A stretch of DNA of 64,000 nucleotides from Silene latifolia (GCF_048544455.1 NC_133526.1:202001-266000); one strand, 5' to 3'; counted from the stretch's first letter, positions 25,818 through 36,630 are shown. Notes: generated by a model from the letters alone, not told the origin. Numbers and translations are program-made.

Positions 25818-25950
25818 CTTTTTTGTGTTGTTAAAGTGAGGGGTTTTGGTGGGTTTTGTATTTGTATGATTGAACGAGTTATTAGGTTAAATGCATTAAT
25901 TAATGTAGGCTTTTAAGATTGGCCCATTGGTTAAAAGGGGTTCAGAAGTA

Positions 25951-26167
25951 CTCCCTCCTATTCCAGATAACCGTCTCATTGTCCATTTCCGTCTATTCAC
26001 AATAATGTCCCATTGTTCATTTTTGGTAAGTGTTGTGTGGTCCAAATTCAATTTAATTTCCGTCTATTCACATAACTGTCCCATTGTCCGTTTTGTGTGG
26101 TCTAAACTCACTTTCTTAATTCTTGTGCCATATTCACAATGGGACGGTTATCTGGAATAGGAGGGAG
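25951..26167. mobile_element. Stowaway MITE, 217 bp
   Basis: Long inverted ends CTCCCTCCTATTCCAGATAA / TTATCTGGAATAGGAGGGAG flanked by TA. An internal GTCCCATTGTTCATTTT-like phrase occurs twice. It lies upstream of PPR copy 1, about 130 bp from its start codon. Confidence 0.9.
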
Positions 26168-26431
26168 TATGTTACTTCGGAACTTCACTTATGTGTCACG
26201 TTGCGGGTTTGATATAACACGACATTTCGACTCTTCAATTTAGACTAAAAAGTAGAAAAAATTGCACAAAATAGTTACATCCAACAGTTGACGCGTGTCA
26301 AACCCGACACCCGTATCAGAAAGACAGGGTAATCGAGGTTGTAGTAGTTCATTACTCTACTAAGAGTTCCTCCTATGAGGAGCTTGGAGGAATAAGATAT
26401 ACATTTACCCTCTCATAAAGTCATAAGGTTC

Positions 26432-27655
26432 CTTGTCTTGTCTTCGTCCTTTTGGATTTCATCCCAGAGGTGATCCCTCAATTTCCCCTACCTCTGGGCT
26501 GATTTTCTTGCTGTGTCGATGAGTATAGCTCATCTGTGTGCTGCTTTGTTGTCCTATATGATTTTGGGTCTGATATGGTGATCCCCCCATTTCCCCCACC
26601 TATCGGTCCTTTTTTGTTTACCAATAGTGTCTGCAGTGTCGTCTTTTTCTTTGTTCTGTTTGCATGTTTTACGGTGGTCCTGGGAGGAGTCGGTTAGTGT
26701 TATGAGTGACTTTGTAGCGTGTTTTCCACTTTTTGAGTTTTGCATGTCCCTGTGTCGGGTTCTGTTGTTTCATTTGGGGCTTTGGAGTGTTCCGGGTGTG
26801 TTGTTGTCTTGTGCTTCGTGTTTCGGTCTAGGACTGTTGTGGAGATTATGGTCTGATGTTGTTGATTTGAAGGAGACTCTTTCATCCTTCTTTGACTCGG
26901 GTTCATCCTGTTTTGGTCCTTTTCAGTTTTATGTTTGGAGTGTTGGTCTGACTTGGTGGTTTCAATATGGGACGGGTTGTAGTGTCGGGTTGGTTGGTTG
27001 TGGTGGTTACTTTCCTTTTATCTCATGACTTTAGTTATAAGTGTCCTATTTATTTTTGTCTTTTTAACTTGTTTTTCCTTAATAAAGATTTCCTTGAGTA
27101 AGCGTCTCCTTCAAGGGTTTAGGGTGTCCTGTCCCTCTATCATTTGGAGTTTGCTTCCGTCTTGGAATAATGTTATGGATCCTCTCAGTCAAGTGTGGGT
27201 TGGTCTCGTCAGAGGCTGGTGCCTTTCGGAGTATGTGGAGGGGAGTTTGGTTGTGGGGTTGTCCTTGTTCTCATCTATCTACATTCTGATTTTCGTGGTT
27301 TGCTGGTCTTACGACCCAAGGGTTCGATCTCTAAGGTGTAGGAGAGTTATCTCCACCGATGGCAGACTTCATCGTCTTACTTGTCACCTTTTATTTCTAC
27401 GTTCTTTTCGCAAGAGCGTAAGTATACCTTGTTATTGTCACCCGGCGGTTTTTACGTATCAGTGGTTTATGGAAGTCAAGTGTGATGGTGGTTCAAACAC
27501 TCGCTATCACTATTCCGTTCTACTCCATGCTATCATAGTTTTATTAGTTTGTATTAATAATGTTGTTTTAGTTTTACACAATGGATGTATTATGGGCTCT
27601 GAGAGCCAAAACATCATGTAATACATCTTTTCCTCTCTGACAAAAAAAAATAAAA
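26432..27655 (+). mobile_element. Unclassified non-LTR retroposon with a 17-bp target duplication
   Basis: The 1,224-bp segment is bounded by a perfect 17-bp direct repeat ATAAAGTCATAAGGTTC (26415-26431 and 27656-27672) and ends in an A-rich tail (CTCTCTGACAAAAAAAAATA). That is a target-primed reverse-transcription footprint. The interior is T/G-rich and has two forward open frames (26627-27028 and 26998-27621) whose translations I recognise as no family. The 3' end resembles the CTCTTTTAA...GTCAAAA end of the LINE at 17791, so a 5'-truncated LINE whose recognisable domains are missing is the simplest reading. A retrocopied transcript is the alternative. Confidence 0.75.
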
Positions 27656-27959
27656 ATAAAGTCATAAGGTTCAGTCCCGAGACGGCGAGACTCTTTGCCG
27701 TCGCGGTCATAGAGTACAAAAAAAAAACTAAATAGTAATGACATTAATTCAAATGAAATAAAATTAGTAACACCTTCGTCACATACTAAAGTCTTCTTAT
27801 GGAATTCCATTTGTTGAGTGAGTATTTAGTGTTGATTATCAGAAGCTCGTGTTTGCTAATGATGTGTGTTTCCTAGTCTAATTCGCTTGTAGGTATTCTT
27901 GATGATGTTAAGATAATCAAAAGTGTAGAGATTGCCTCATTAAAGATCATAATCATTCC

Positions 27960-28040
27960 ACCAAAGTTGGCTGGTGTAAATGGTAAGGGCTCTCATCTCT
28001 TAAACAAGTGATCAGGGGTTCGAGTTCTAACTCTTGCGAA
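27960..28040 (+). mobile_element. tRNA-derived SINE head, remnant
   Basis: TGGCTGGTGTAAATGGTAAG resembles a pol III A box region and GGGGTTCGAGTTCTAACTC a B box, about 45 bp apart as in plant SINEs. No cloverleaf, tail or target duplication was found, so it is a decayed SINE rather than a tRNA gene. Confidence 0.45.
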
Positions 28041-28600
28041 TGAAAAAGCCAAATTTGGAATGAGTCAACCCATTTAACTGCCTTCCACTATGATTTTTGA
28101 TTTAGCCGCTGGAAAAATATCGAAATATTTTACTCTTTTAAAACAAGATTTCTAATTTTCAAAAGTATTTGTATTTCTACATGAGAAAATAGAGTAAACA
28201 ACTGACTTTAAAATATTCCAATTGTTCTAGGATTTTCCTCACCCGAAAACACACCATACCGATAATACCCTACAAAAAATTAAAAGCCTTACTATAAAAC
28301 CAACTTAACTGCACTCAAAATAGCTTGATAACTACTTTGAAAATGATAGCTATGTAAAATAACTAGCATTTTTACAATAATATTACTAAAACCGCCTTAA
28401 AAATTATTTAGGATGAATAATAGGAATAACATTCATCCACATATCCCATCTAGAATCTCATTTGAAATAGGGTAAATTTATTATAACTCCCATATATAAT
28501 TAATATTTAGGGGCGCACTCAGAGTTTGGAATTTGGTGTAGCAAAAATATACACAACACAAAACAAATTTCACGTTTGAATAGCAAAGTTAAAAAGTCAA
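28041..28600. other. Intergenic AT-rich DNA upstream of the basic-protein gene
   Basis: No coding region, clear repeat or transposon end is visible. It forms the distal promoter of the gene at 28789. Confidence 0.5.
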
Positions 28601-28704
28601 ATGGCAGCAGTTGAAATTGGGATTCCCTTAGAAGATTTATACGACCCAACCAAAACCCAACGCACGAAAGTGACGAAACCATCCCTTTCATGTTTCTCCT
28701 TTTT

Positions 28705-28716
28705 ATATTCTTTTCT
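28705..28716 (+). promoter_or_regulatory. Probable TATA element of the basic-protein gene
   Basis: TTTTTATATTC is followed by CT-rich leader sequence, about 80 bp before the ATG at 28789. If transcription starts downstream of it, the overlapping upstream open frame at 28601 is not in the mRNA. Confidence 0.4.
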
Positions 28717-28788
28717 TCTCTTGATTACCCACCCTTCTCTTCTAAACAAACCTTCACATCCTCTCTCAAAACAAAAAAACAAAAATAA

Positions 28789-29589
28789 ATGCCTCAAGTT
28801 GACCTGTCTTCTGTATGTTCCGGCAGCGGCCTCACCCAAGTAGCGGCGGCCGACGAGGATGCTCCGCCTCCGCAGTTAGATTACGCTCCTGAATCATTCT
28901 GGCTTTCCGAAGACGCCGAACTTGACTGGCTTGATCGCAATGCCTTCATTGACCGCAAAGATTCCGGAAAAGCAGCTTCTCAACAATCTCATTCAACCAA
29001 TCTCAACCCGGCTCATCCTTCCTCCGCCGGTTCAAACCGTTATTCTGCCAAACCTTCTATAATCGGTCTGCCTAAGGCTACTAAGCCAAACTACGCCGAA
29101 GCCAAGAACCGTCGCAAATCCAAGACGGCTTCCATTCGCCTCTTTCCAAAACGGTCTGAGTCTGTTGGGAGTAAAACCGGTGCTGGCTTGTCCGAGCCGT
29201 CTTCCCCGAAGGTTTCTTGTATGGGAAGGGTTAGGTCTAGGAAGGATCGTAGTCGGAAGGGAAAGAACCGGAGGAAGGTTACGGAACCGGGAGGGTTAGA
29301 GCGGAACAAGAGCATTAAAGTCAGGAAACCGGGGTTTTGGATCAACTTCCGGTCCATTTTTACGTCAAAGTCGCAAAATAAGACGGAAGAAAACAAGGAA
29401 CCGGAGTTGGAATCAGCAACAAAGCGGTCGAATTCGAAGAAAAAACGAGGGTTTAGTAAAAACGAGGCGGTTGAGGCACCAGGGATAGGAGGGGTAAAGC
29501 GGTTTGCTTCGGGTAGAAGATCGGACGGATGGGCAGGGGAGTTGGTTGTTGATGTGGCGAAATCGTTGGATAAGGGGGTTGCATCGTGA
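28789..29589 (+). CDS. Basic plant-specific protein of unknown function, intronless
   Basis: A 266-residue single-exon frame. The N-terminus carries the motif ESFWLSEDAELDWLDRNAFI and DRKDS, then Ser/Asn-rich linkers, KPSIIGLPKATK, the basic block KNRRKSKTASIRLFPKR, EPSSPKVSCMGRVRSRKDRS, and a Lys/Arg-rich C-terminal half with IKVRKPGFWINFRSIF. I recall uncharacterised plant proteins sharing the LSEDAELDW, SIIGLPK, RLFPKR and SSPKVSCMGRV motifs in this order. No enzyme motif, signal peptide or membrane segment is visible; the composition suggests a nuclear or nucleic-acid-contacting protein, which is inference. The start is supported by a TATA-like TTTTTATATTC about 80 bp upstream and a CT-rich leader. 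Codon use is more GC-rich than the surroundings. Confidence 0.85.
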   Translation: MPQVDLSSVCSGSGLTQVAAADEDAPPPQLDYAPESFWLSEDAELDWLDRNAFIDRKDSGKAASQQSHSTNLNPAHPSSAGSNRYSAKPSIIGLPKATKPNYAEAKNRRKSKTASIRLFPKRSESVGSKTGAGLSEPSSPKVSCMGRVRSRKDRSRKGKNRRKVTEPGGLERNKSIKVRKPGFWINFRSIFTSKSQNKTEENKEPELESATKRSNSKKKRGFSKNEAVEAPGIGGVKRFASGRRSDGWAGELVVDVAKSLDKGVAS

Positions 29590-29591
29590 TT

Positions 29592-30026
29592 AGCAGTATG
29601 TGGGCCCCGCTTTCGTATGAAAGTCCGGAAGTTGTTTTCGATTTGTGGGTCCTACCCTTGCTATGAAGATAGCATACATCAGTAGTTGCGAGCGGGCCCC
29701 TCTTTTTTGGAAATTTGGTTTGCGTTAGTCAGTCAGTAAGGATGGCGTGTGTATATTTTGTCAATTCTCGTGGGCGATTAAGACACTGTTAGTCATTGTT
29801 TGTTGTTTACTCTACTTCTTATAGATTTTGTATTTTTTTGGGTTAAAACGTTTTTGTATAAAAGGAAATGTGCTCGTTATCAAACTTGAGCTTTAACAAA
29901 TTTGTGATTGTGCAATAATTCAGAAAACAATTAACTTGAATACGTCCTTACTTAAACATGAGACAACTGCTAGAAACTCAAGACGGAATCGATTATAACC
30001 GTAATTTGTATGGTAGGCTACCTATT
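29592..30026. other. 3' flank of the basic-protein gene
   Basis: Untranslated and intergenic DNA. T-rich sequence near 29800-29860 may hold the polyadenylation region. No other feature seen. Confidence 0.5.
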
Positions 30027-30034
30027 ATTATTGT

Positions 30035-30553
30035 TAGGGGTGTTAAGGAGCCGAGCCCGAGCTTGGCCTTGCTCGGCTTGTGCTCAAGAACCAAAACTCG
30101 AGCTCGAGCCGATCTTGAGCTTACCCGAGCTTGTAAAAAATGTGCTCGTTATCAAACTTGCGAGCTTTAACGCGAGGTCGAGCCAAATTCGAGCTCAAAT
30201 CGAGCTTATATATAATTGTTAATTTTTAATTTTTGTTCTTTCCATAGTTTCAATAACAAGAAGCGAAGGTTATATGTAAAAATATTTGGTAAATCATTTA
30301 GACATTTGATATGTGTGATTTAAAGATATAAACCATGATAAAATATTTTTATAAAATATGAGCAATATCTTACCTAATAACACAAGTTCGAGCCGCTCGC
30401 GAGCTTTTCGAGTCGAGCCAGCGTTTGCTTAGCTTGGCTAGTTAAGCTCTCAAGCCGAGCCCGAGCCAAGTTCGCACGAGCCGAGCTTTGACCGAGCTTT
30501 TACCGAGCCGATCTCGAATTACTCGTGAGCTGTCTCGTCTCATTAACACCCTA
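30035..30553. mobile_element. Non-autonomous hAT element with GAGC-rich ends
   Basis: A 519-bp element has TIRs TAGGGGTGTTAA / TTAACACCCTA and 8-bp flanks ATTATTGT (30027-30034) and ATTATTGC (30554-30561), one mismatch, as for hAT. Both subterminal zones are packed with GAGCCGAGC/GAGCTTG words in opposite orientations, and the centre is AT-rich. It has no coding potential. Confidence 0.85.
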
Positions 30554-30561
30554 ATTATTGC

Positions 30562-31095
30562 TGTCTATTTTGTTAACATAAATCATCTTAAGAAAATAAA
30601 AGATTATTCAACATAATATCACATGTAGTGCGTTTAAAATCTTATGTACGCAATCGCGCCCCTTTACTTGGGTTCTTGCACCCCATCCTAACGTAGTAAA
30701 CATTGTGCTCATAAGTTTACTCATTGACCTCTATAGAATGGAAGAAGACCTGACATGTTCTATGCAGGAGGCTTCAAGGTATGTCATTATGACTACGAAT
30801 TCAAAGAGGAAGACCCTTCTCATATTCGCTCGACTATCCTTTTCAAGTTAAATGCATGTTCAGAAACAAAACTACTGCATCTTCTGATTGCACCAACAAT
30901 TCATAAGAGTCTTACCACATGATTAAGCTGGAGGATATTTCCTGCCACATCTAATGTATCACGACTACTGCTAATGTATCACGACTACTGCTAAGCCAAA
31001 TCCACGCTTACTACCGCTCATGTTGAACAAATTTCACTGCTTCTTACCATTCTTGGTGCTCTTATTCGAAATCTCAATGAAAACCAACCCTGACT
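30562..31095. other. Spacer left of PPR copy 2
   Basis: No gene seen. It holds a 23-bp direct duplication around TAATGTATCACGACTACTGC (about 30952 and 30975). Unlike the spacers beside copies 3 and 4, I find no NAF1 relic here. Confidence 0.5.
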
Positions 31096-33630
31096 CTAAA
31101 ATTCATTAGGGCAAACCCGCTCAAGCAACTCCTCAAGCTTGGGAGTAACATTAATACCATCTTCCTTAATCCTTTTACGCATATCAGGCGCCGTTTTCTC
31201 AGCAGCCACGTAAGTCTGAAGGAGCCGTATATAGGCTTTGGTGTCCAAGGAATGAGCTCTCTTTAATAACTGGCAAAATTTCTCTAGACCGTCAACATCT
31301 TTCTGATCTTTGAAATGCTGGAAGCAAGGATCAAGCTTCTTTGCAATTGGTTTCCATTTAGAAACAATGGCAGCTTCCATATGCTTCAGAGCACACTCAG
31401 TCTCACCCTTCTCGAAGTAGTAATTCATAAATTTGACATGTGGCGAGCGTAATACATTTCCTGCTTTCTTTGTAGCATCCTTTAGCAAACGTTCAGCCTC
31501 CTCGACCATGTCGTGCCTCAAGTATGCACCTATTACAACAGCCGGTACCCTCTCATCATAATTTTTGCAGGTTGATTCCCACTCCCGGAAGTAATTTTCA
31601 AGGCCTTTAATATCGTCTAGTCTTGACAAGGCTTCAAGCAGTGAAGCGTAACTCTGTTTGTTGTCGACTTTGAACTTTGACTTAATAGTGTTCCAAGTCT
31701 CGATGACGGAGTCTAAACTACCAGCACCAGCATACAAGCTAATCAGATGTTGGAATGCATTGCGGCTCGGATTATCAGAATTATTCAAGAAAATTTTCAA
31801 TTTTTCCAAGTGTGAAAGAGCTTTCTCGAATTGGCCAAACTCGATAAACACTGAAGCGACATTGCTATGAATTACCCAATCATCCTTTACAAGGCTATCT
31901 TCTTGAGCCTCTTGAAACACTCGTTCCACTCCCTCGAGATCTCCAACAAGTCTATAGCTTTGGATCCAAAAGCTATATGTGTGGCCGTTTAGAGGTACTT
32001 GTTTTTTCTTCATTTCTGATATAAGTTGTGGAACCTTTTCAGGCTGTTTGATTTTTACATATAGATCGAGAAGATGGTTGAAGGCAAGAACATTGGATGC
32101 AAAACCCATTTCATCCATCTTTTTGAAAGTAGACATGGCTTTATCAGTTTCTAAATCAGCACAGTAGCAATTTAAGAGTGACCCATATACATAATGGTTC
32201 TTAAAATCAGAGGGAATGCCATCAAAGTACTTTTCAGCTTCAGCAAGACCCTTTAGTTTGTGCAATATATCTATGCGCAAAGCAAAGTCTCTACCTGAAG
32301 AGTCAATTCTGCCTTTTTCAAACCAATCTAAAATCTGCATCAAACATAAAACAAGAGAATTAGACGCCGCCAGAAAGAAACTTATACTCCGTACTTTTTT
32401 ATATACTGTAACATTAATTATAGCATGCAGTGAGTCGATTACCCGAATGCATATTAATCACCACTGCCACTAGAAGAGACAGAACAAATACAAGAACAAT
32501 GCAGATGTACGCAAACGCATTTCGACTCCAGTGGCTACAGAATACAATAAGTTGGTCATTTACTAAGTGACTACACAAGACAATTATTAAGCAAATTTAG
32601 ACAGAGAACACTCTCAGCACAAGCTAAAAATCAAACCTTTATTTTAGCTAATAAAGTCCACTGAGATCAGGAATTCGACTTAGCTCCTGAAAGGAAATAC
32701 GCCAGTTCAGATTGCGAGTTCCTTTAGAAACGGTGTCGTTTACTCACTAGTCACTAGTCACTACCAATGGCAACATTTTGCAAATGACACAAACTAAAGG
32801 TAAAGCTACAAGTCTACAACCTAAAAAATCCAATCTTTCTTCTTGGATAGTAATGCTTTCAATCACCCACAGTAACATTCAAGTTTCAACAGCTGTGAAG
32901 TCACTAAAAGCAGAGAACAACCTAAACCCCCCAAAAGAAATCGTTTCGGTTTCGGTTTCGGTTTAGGTTTATTACCAATTACTCCCTACAGCATCTAGGA
33001 AATGTAAATTCATAATCCAAAAAGAATCCATATTTCTTTCCTAATAAATTGTACTCCTATTAATTGCTCTTACTAATTAGCATCATCTTACACTAATCAA
33101 ACTCAAACAAAACAATGTACTTGGATAAAAAGTTGGCATCTTTTGGACATATTAATACCGCCATTATGACTCCGTCCCAATCATTTGTTTACCTTTGATT
33201 AAACTACTCTCACACATGATAAAAAATTACTGAGTTGTAAACAAATGATAGAGACGGAGGCAGTATTTGATATAAATCAAAGTAAGAAGAAAAGCAAAAA
33301 AACCTCAAGACATTGTTGGTAACGGCCTCTTTTACGGAGGTCTTTGAAACAATCATACAAGTCAACTTTATTGACACGTTGACCTGATCTAATGAGACGG
33401 TGCAAAACATCGGATACTCTACCACCCGTGGACCCCACTTCATATATCTTATGGAAGATGTACCCTTTGGGCAGCGTGTTTGGCTTAGCAGCCGCAGATT
33501 TGGTGGTTGTGACGGCGGCGGCGGAGGTGGATATGTGGCGGAGGAACGAGTGGAGGTTGGTGTTGAATATGCGGGTGGCTATGCTGCTTGAGACCTTCAT
33601 TTTTGTAAGCTTTACGGCCGCCTGATGCAT
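31096..33630 (-). CDS. Mitochondrial-type P-class PPR protein, cluster copy 2
   Basis: Exon 1 is 33304-33630 (109 codons) and exon 2 is 31096-32334 (412 codons plus stop), split by a 969-bp intron at the same QQCLE|ILDW site as copy 1, for 521 residues. The N-terminus MHQAAVKLTKMKVSSSIATR begins a presequence-like region ending near RHISTS. Repeat motifs match copy 1 with scattered changes (YVYGSLLNCYCADLETDKAM, AFNHLLDLYVKIKQPEKVPQ). By eye roughly nine residues in ten agree with copy 1. The frame is open with both splice sites kept, so it looks functional. Its intron is the least altered of the cluster and serves as the empty-site reference for copies 1 and 3. Confidence 0.9.
33158..33263. 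mobile_element. Stowaway MITE in the PPR copy 2 intron
   Basis: The ends carry CTCCGTCCCAATCATTTG and the near-complement CAAATGATAGAGACGGAGG, and TA flanks both sides. Related Stowaway sequence sits at the same place in the copy 1 and copy 3 introns (24754 and about 42840), so the insertion predates the gene duplications. Confidence 0.75.
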
Positions 33631-33951
33631 CGTTTCTGGGTTCTTGAGAAATGAGGGGTTTTGGTGGGGTTTATGTTTATTCTCGAGGATTTAACGGCCT
33701 ATTTCGGTCGGATCACCCGTTAAATTTTGGCTTATTTTAGTCGGGCCAGCTTGAATTTTAGAGATTTTTTTGAAATAAGCAATTGTTAGGTTGGGTCGGA
33801 TTGTGTCAGTTTTAGGTGTGTTGTTAACTTGTTATCGAATTATTTAGGGTTTACAATTTGGGTTGAGGATGAATATCAGATCCTCTCTTCAGATGGATCG
33901 GGTGCCGACATTGTGGCGAAGTATAATTTTTTAGAGAGAAAAACGGGGATA

Positions 33952-33990
<39 letters not shown>

Positions 33991-34048
33991 CAAATTAATA
34001 TCCGCTAAAGCCAAAATAGCAAATGAAAACTACAATTACTTGTATAAC
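33631..34048. other. Upstream region of PPR copy 2
   Basis: AT-rich promoter-side DNA with a phrase TTGGGTTGAGGATGAATATC (33851) shared with the right flanks of copy 3 (44227) and of the retroelement near 62610, and a T-run of about 32 at 33954-33985. Confidence 0.5.
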
Positions 34049-34062
34049 AAGACTATCTTATA

Positions 34063-34268
34063 ACCCAAGATGTGTGAATTTAGTGGAATTCCAGGGTAAC
34101 CTCAAAGCCTCCTAAGGAGGAATTGCGAGGTCTTGGGTTCGATTCTCTAGATGAACACTTTCCTGGGGACCTGACGCCCGGAGAGGGAATAATCCCCGCG
34201 GGAAAGAACTCACATGACATACAGGCGCCAGCGGGGGGTCTGTGTCCGGGAGGATCCAACCTCCCCGT

Positions 34269-34300
<32 letters not shown>
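34063..34300 (+). mobile_element. tRNA-related SINE with intact target duplication
   Basis: A 238-bp element is flanked by a perfect 14-bp direct repeat AAGACTATCTTATA (34049-34062 and 34301-34314) and ends in about 29 A residues. The head has a B-box-like GGGTTCGATTCTC at about 34134; a matching A box is less clear. The body is GC-rich (CTGACGCCCGGAGAGGGAAT, CAGCGGGGGGTCTGTGTCCG). The intact flanks and long pure tail indicate recent insertion. Confidence 0.85.
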
Positions 34301-34304
<4 letters not shown>

Positions 34305-34314
34305 CTATCTTATA

Positions 34315-35202
34315 GCATAAGACTAGCTCATAATCCAAAAGTCCAAACAATTAACTTATAACTCTCTTTTTTAATCAAATTACCAAAACCCCAAAAAATT
34401 AGTTAATAGATTTGTAAAAAAAGTATTTTATTTTGATAACCTAAAATTTTATATTAATAACTTGTACTTCGTATATTTTATTTTGATAACCTAAAACTTT
34501 ATTATAGTGTTCAGAAACTATACAACTAGTTACATCGTACAATCTACTTGCTGGTGGGTTTATGGTGAAGAAATATGAGTGGTAAAATTTGAAAATGGAA
34601 ACGAGATACATGGTCGATTCTTACTTAGATGTGAGTATGTATATAAGCTAAAGTGCTAAACCTATTGTAAGGTACATGTCTAAGTACATAATAATCCGGC
34701 GTGTTTTGACCATATCCATCAGTTGATTTTTAGGGTATTTTAATTCCGATTAAGAATGTTAATCTTGTAAAATAGAGGTTAATCAAACAAACACAGTCAT
34801 ACATTCACTTACAACCTGTACAAACCTAGTTTTCATAAACAAAAATATCGTATTTTCCTAAAACGACTTATTATTAATGAGTGTAGGAAGATATTATACC
34901 ATATATACAACTTATGTGCCTAATAATTTTTTTATTTTTTTGTTGACAGCTAATATTGCCTAATAATTATCTAGAGCATTGATCAAGATTTTAGGGAATG
35001 AATATGAATATTACTGATGGATAAACCGTGTCCCTTACTCCCTTTTATGGAAAGAAATTAACAATTTCATTATTTCGTTATTTTACCATAAACCCTGGCT
35101 CTTGAAAATCCTAATTCTACAGTTCTATATATATACCCTCCAATATTATGGGATTCATAAGTTCATTCAATCATAACCATAACCATAATCATAATAATAA
35201 TA
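34315..35202. other. Intergenic region and promoter of the C2-domain gene
   Basis: AT-rich with no coding region. The phrase ATTTTATTTTGATAACCTAA is repeated at about 34426 and 34478. TATATATATA near 35127 is a likely TATA element, about 75 bp before the ATG at 35203. Confidence 0.55.
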
Positions 35203-35694
35203 ATGGCGTCTACAATCCATGAGCTTGAACTAAATTGCATGGTTTCGTCGGAAAACAATCTCAGCATGATGAAGGAGACATCCTACATGGTTACAACACT
35301 CTTCCGTGGTTCTTCGAAATTACAAAAACATAAATCGGACCTTAATGCGAAAGAAGGGGCTAACTTGAAGTTCAAGGACGTGAATCTCGAATCCGATTAT
35401 TTCCGTTTTCAACTCTTCAATAAGAGCAGCAGGTGGTTTCGGGATAAACACGTTGCTACTATCAATGTTCGTGTGTCCGAACTCGTGTCATCGTGTGACG
35501 GAAAGATCAACGAAGAAGGTTCAGCTACGTATGAAATTGTCAAGTCACCCAAACAACATAAGAAGTGTGATCTCAAGTTGCGGTACAAGCAGTCAATGAC
35601 ACAAGAAGCGGAGGCCAAGGACGTACCTAGGTTACTAAACATGTTTCCGAGTTTTCGGAGTCATCGTTTTGTTTCTATTGATTGGGGTTCTTAG
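35203..35694 (+). CDS. Small C2-domain protein, SRC2/BAP-like
   Basis: A 163-residue single-exon frame. The order IHELELNCMVSSENN, TSYMVTTLFRGSS, KHKSDLNAKEGANLKFKDVN, YFRFQLFNKSSRWFRDKHVA, TINVRVSELVS, GSATYEIVKSPKQHKKCDLK and LRYKQ follows the beta-strand pattern of plant C2 domains such as SRC2 (LELNVISAKDL, NPKWNE, GEVHVPIKEL, SYQVRKPSGKPKGVLNFSYKF). The Asp residues that bind calcium are largely missing in the loops, so calcium-dependent membrane binding is doubtful. The start fits a TATA-like element about 75 bp upstream. No signal peptide or membrane segment. It is an orphan between PPR copies 2 and 3 with no obvious link to them. Confidence 0.7.
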   Translation: MASTIHELELNCMVSSENNLSMMKETSYMVTTLFRGSSKLQKHKSDLNAKEGANLKFKDVNLESDYFRFQLFNKSSRWFRDKHVATINVRVSELVSSCDGKINEEGSATYEIVKSPKQHKKCDLKLRYKQSMTQEAEAKDVPRLLNMFPSFRSHRFVSIDWGS

Positions 35695-35814
35695 TTTGTT
35701 CCATTGTAAAAATAATTTTATCATGTGTTATGGAGTATAATTCAATTGATTTCAATAAAATTGATCATGTCATTGTGTAGCTAGCAGCTTTATCACCTTT
35801 TATCAGAAACTCTC

Positions 35815-36630
35815 GACTTTTTTTCTAAAATGGGGTTTAAAACCCAAGAAATTATCAAAATGAGTTGAGTTTCAAAATAATTACCCAAAATGGGTCCACG
35901 TCAGCCCGAAGCTAGCCTCGGATTTAAGTCGCTCTCCCCCTAAGCGACTACATCCGGGATGACATGAAAAATTGAAAATAAAGTTGCTCAAGATTTTAGT
36001 CCAAGTCGCTCAGCCGGCCGGCGATTAGAAGACAAGTCGCTGTGGGCGGCAACGACTTTAGACGTAAAGTAGTATTTTTATTAAAAAAAATTATCAAAAA
36101 AATAGAACTTATGGGGAATTGAACCCTGATCATAAGTAGACTAAACCTTGCCTCTTCTCCACAATGCCAACAGAATATTTATGCTTAATATTTGAAATCA
36201 AATAAATATATTCTTTCTAAATATATAACTGCTGCATTTAATATGTAATATAAATGTTTAAGCGCTTACATAAATATTGAAGCACACTTGCTGTAGTGGT
36301 TAAGAATTTAGGCATTTATATCAGTAGATGAGGGATCGAATCTCCAAACATACACAATTATTTTTTTTACCCCAAAATATTGTAGTCGCTCAATGGGGGA
36401 GCGACTTTAGCCCAAGTCGCCTACCGGCACAGCGATTTGGGTCAAAAACATCCGAGCCATAACATCACTAATATTAACTTGTTGCCCGGGATGTAGTCGC
36501 TTAGGGGGAGAACGACTTGAATCCGAAGCTAGCTTCGGTGCTGACGTGGACCCATTTTGGGTAATTACTTTGAAATGCAACCTATTTTGATAATTTCTTT
36601 GGTTTTCAATCCCATTTTAGAAAAAAATTC
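35815..36630. mobile_element. Mutator-like element (MULE) with about 155-bp inverted repeats
   Basis: A perfect 9-bp direct repeat GAAACTCTC (35806-35814 and 36631-36639) flanks an 816-bp element. Its ends form long inverted repeats: GACTTTTTTTCTAAAATGGG at the left matches the complement at the right, and matching continues through TGGGTCCACGTCAGC, GAAGCTAGC and CCCCTAAGCGACTACAT. Inner AAGTCGCT-rich blocks are also inverted. There is no transposase. Each arm holds a tRNA-like B box facing the centre (GGGTTCAATTCCCC on the minus strand near 36118, GGGATCGAATCTCC near 36331). Confidence 0.9.

Noticed and set aside
28601-28843. Open frame overlapping the start of the basic-protein gene
   Set aside because: A probable TATA lies inside it, so it is likely not transcribed as a whole, and its translation is low-complexity and unlike any protein.
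32941-32970. TTTCGG hexamers followed by TTTAGG, telomere-like
   Set aside because: Only about three hexamers plus one variant, not the plant TTTAGGG heptamer; in the paralogous copy 3 intron it is a short simple sequence.
36110-36350. Possible tRNA genes in the MULE arms
   Set aside because: Only B-box-like motifs are convincing; I could not form a cloverleaf with acceptor and anticodon stems.
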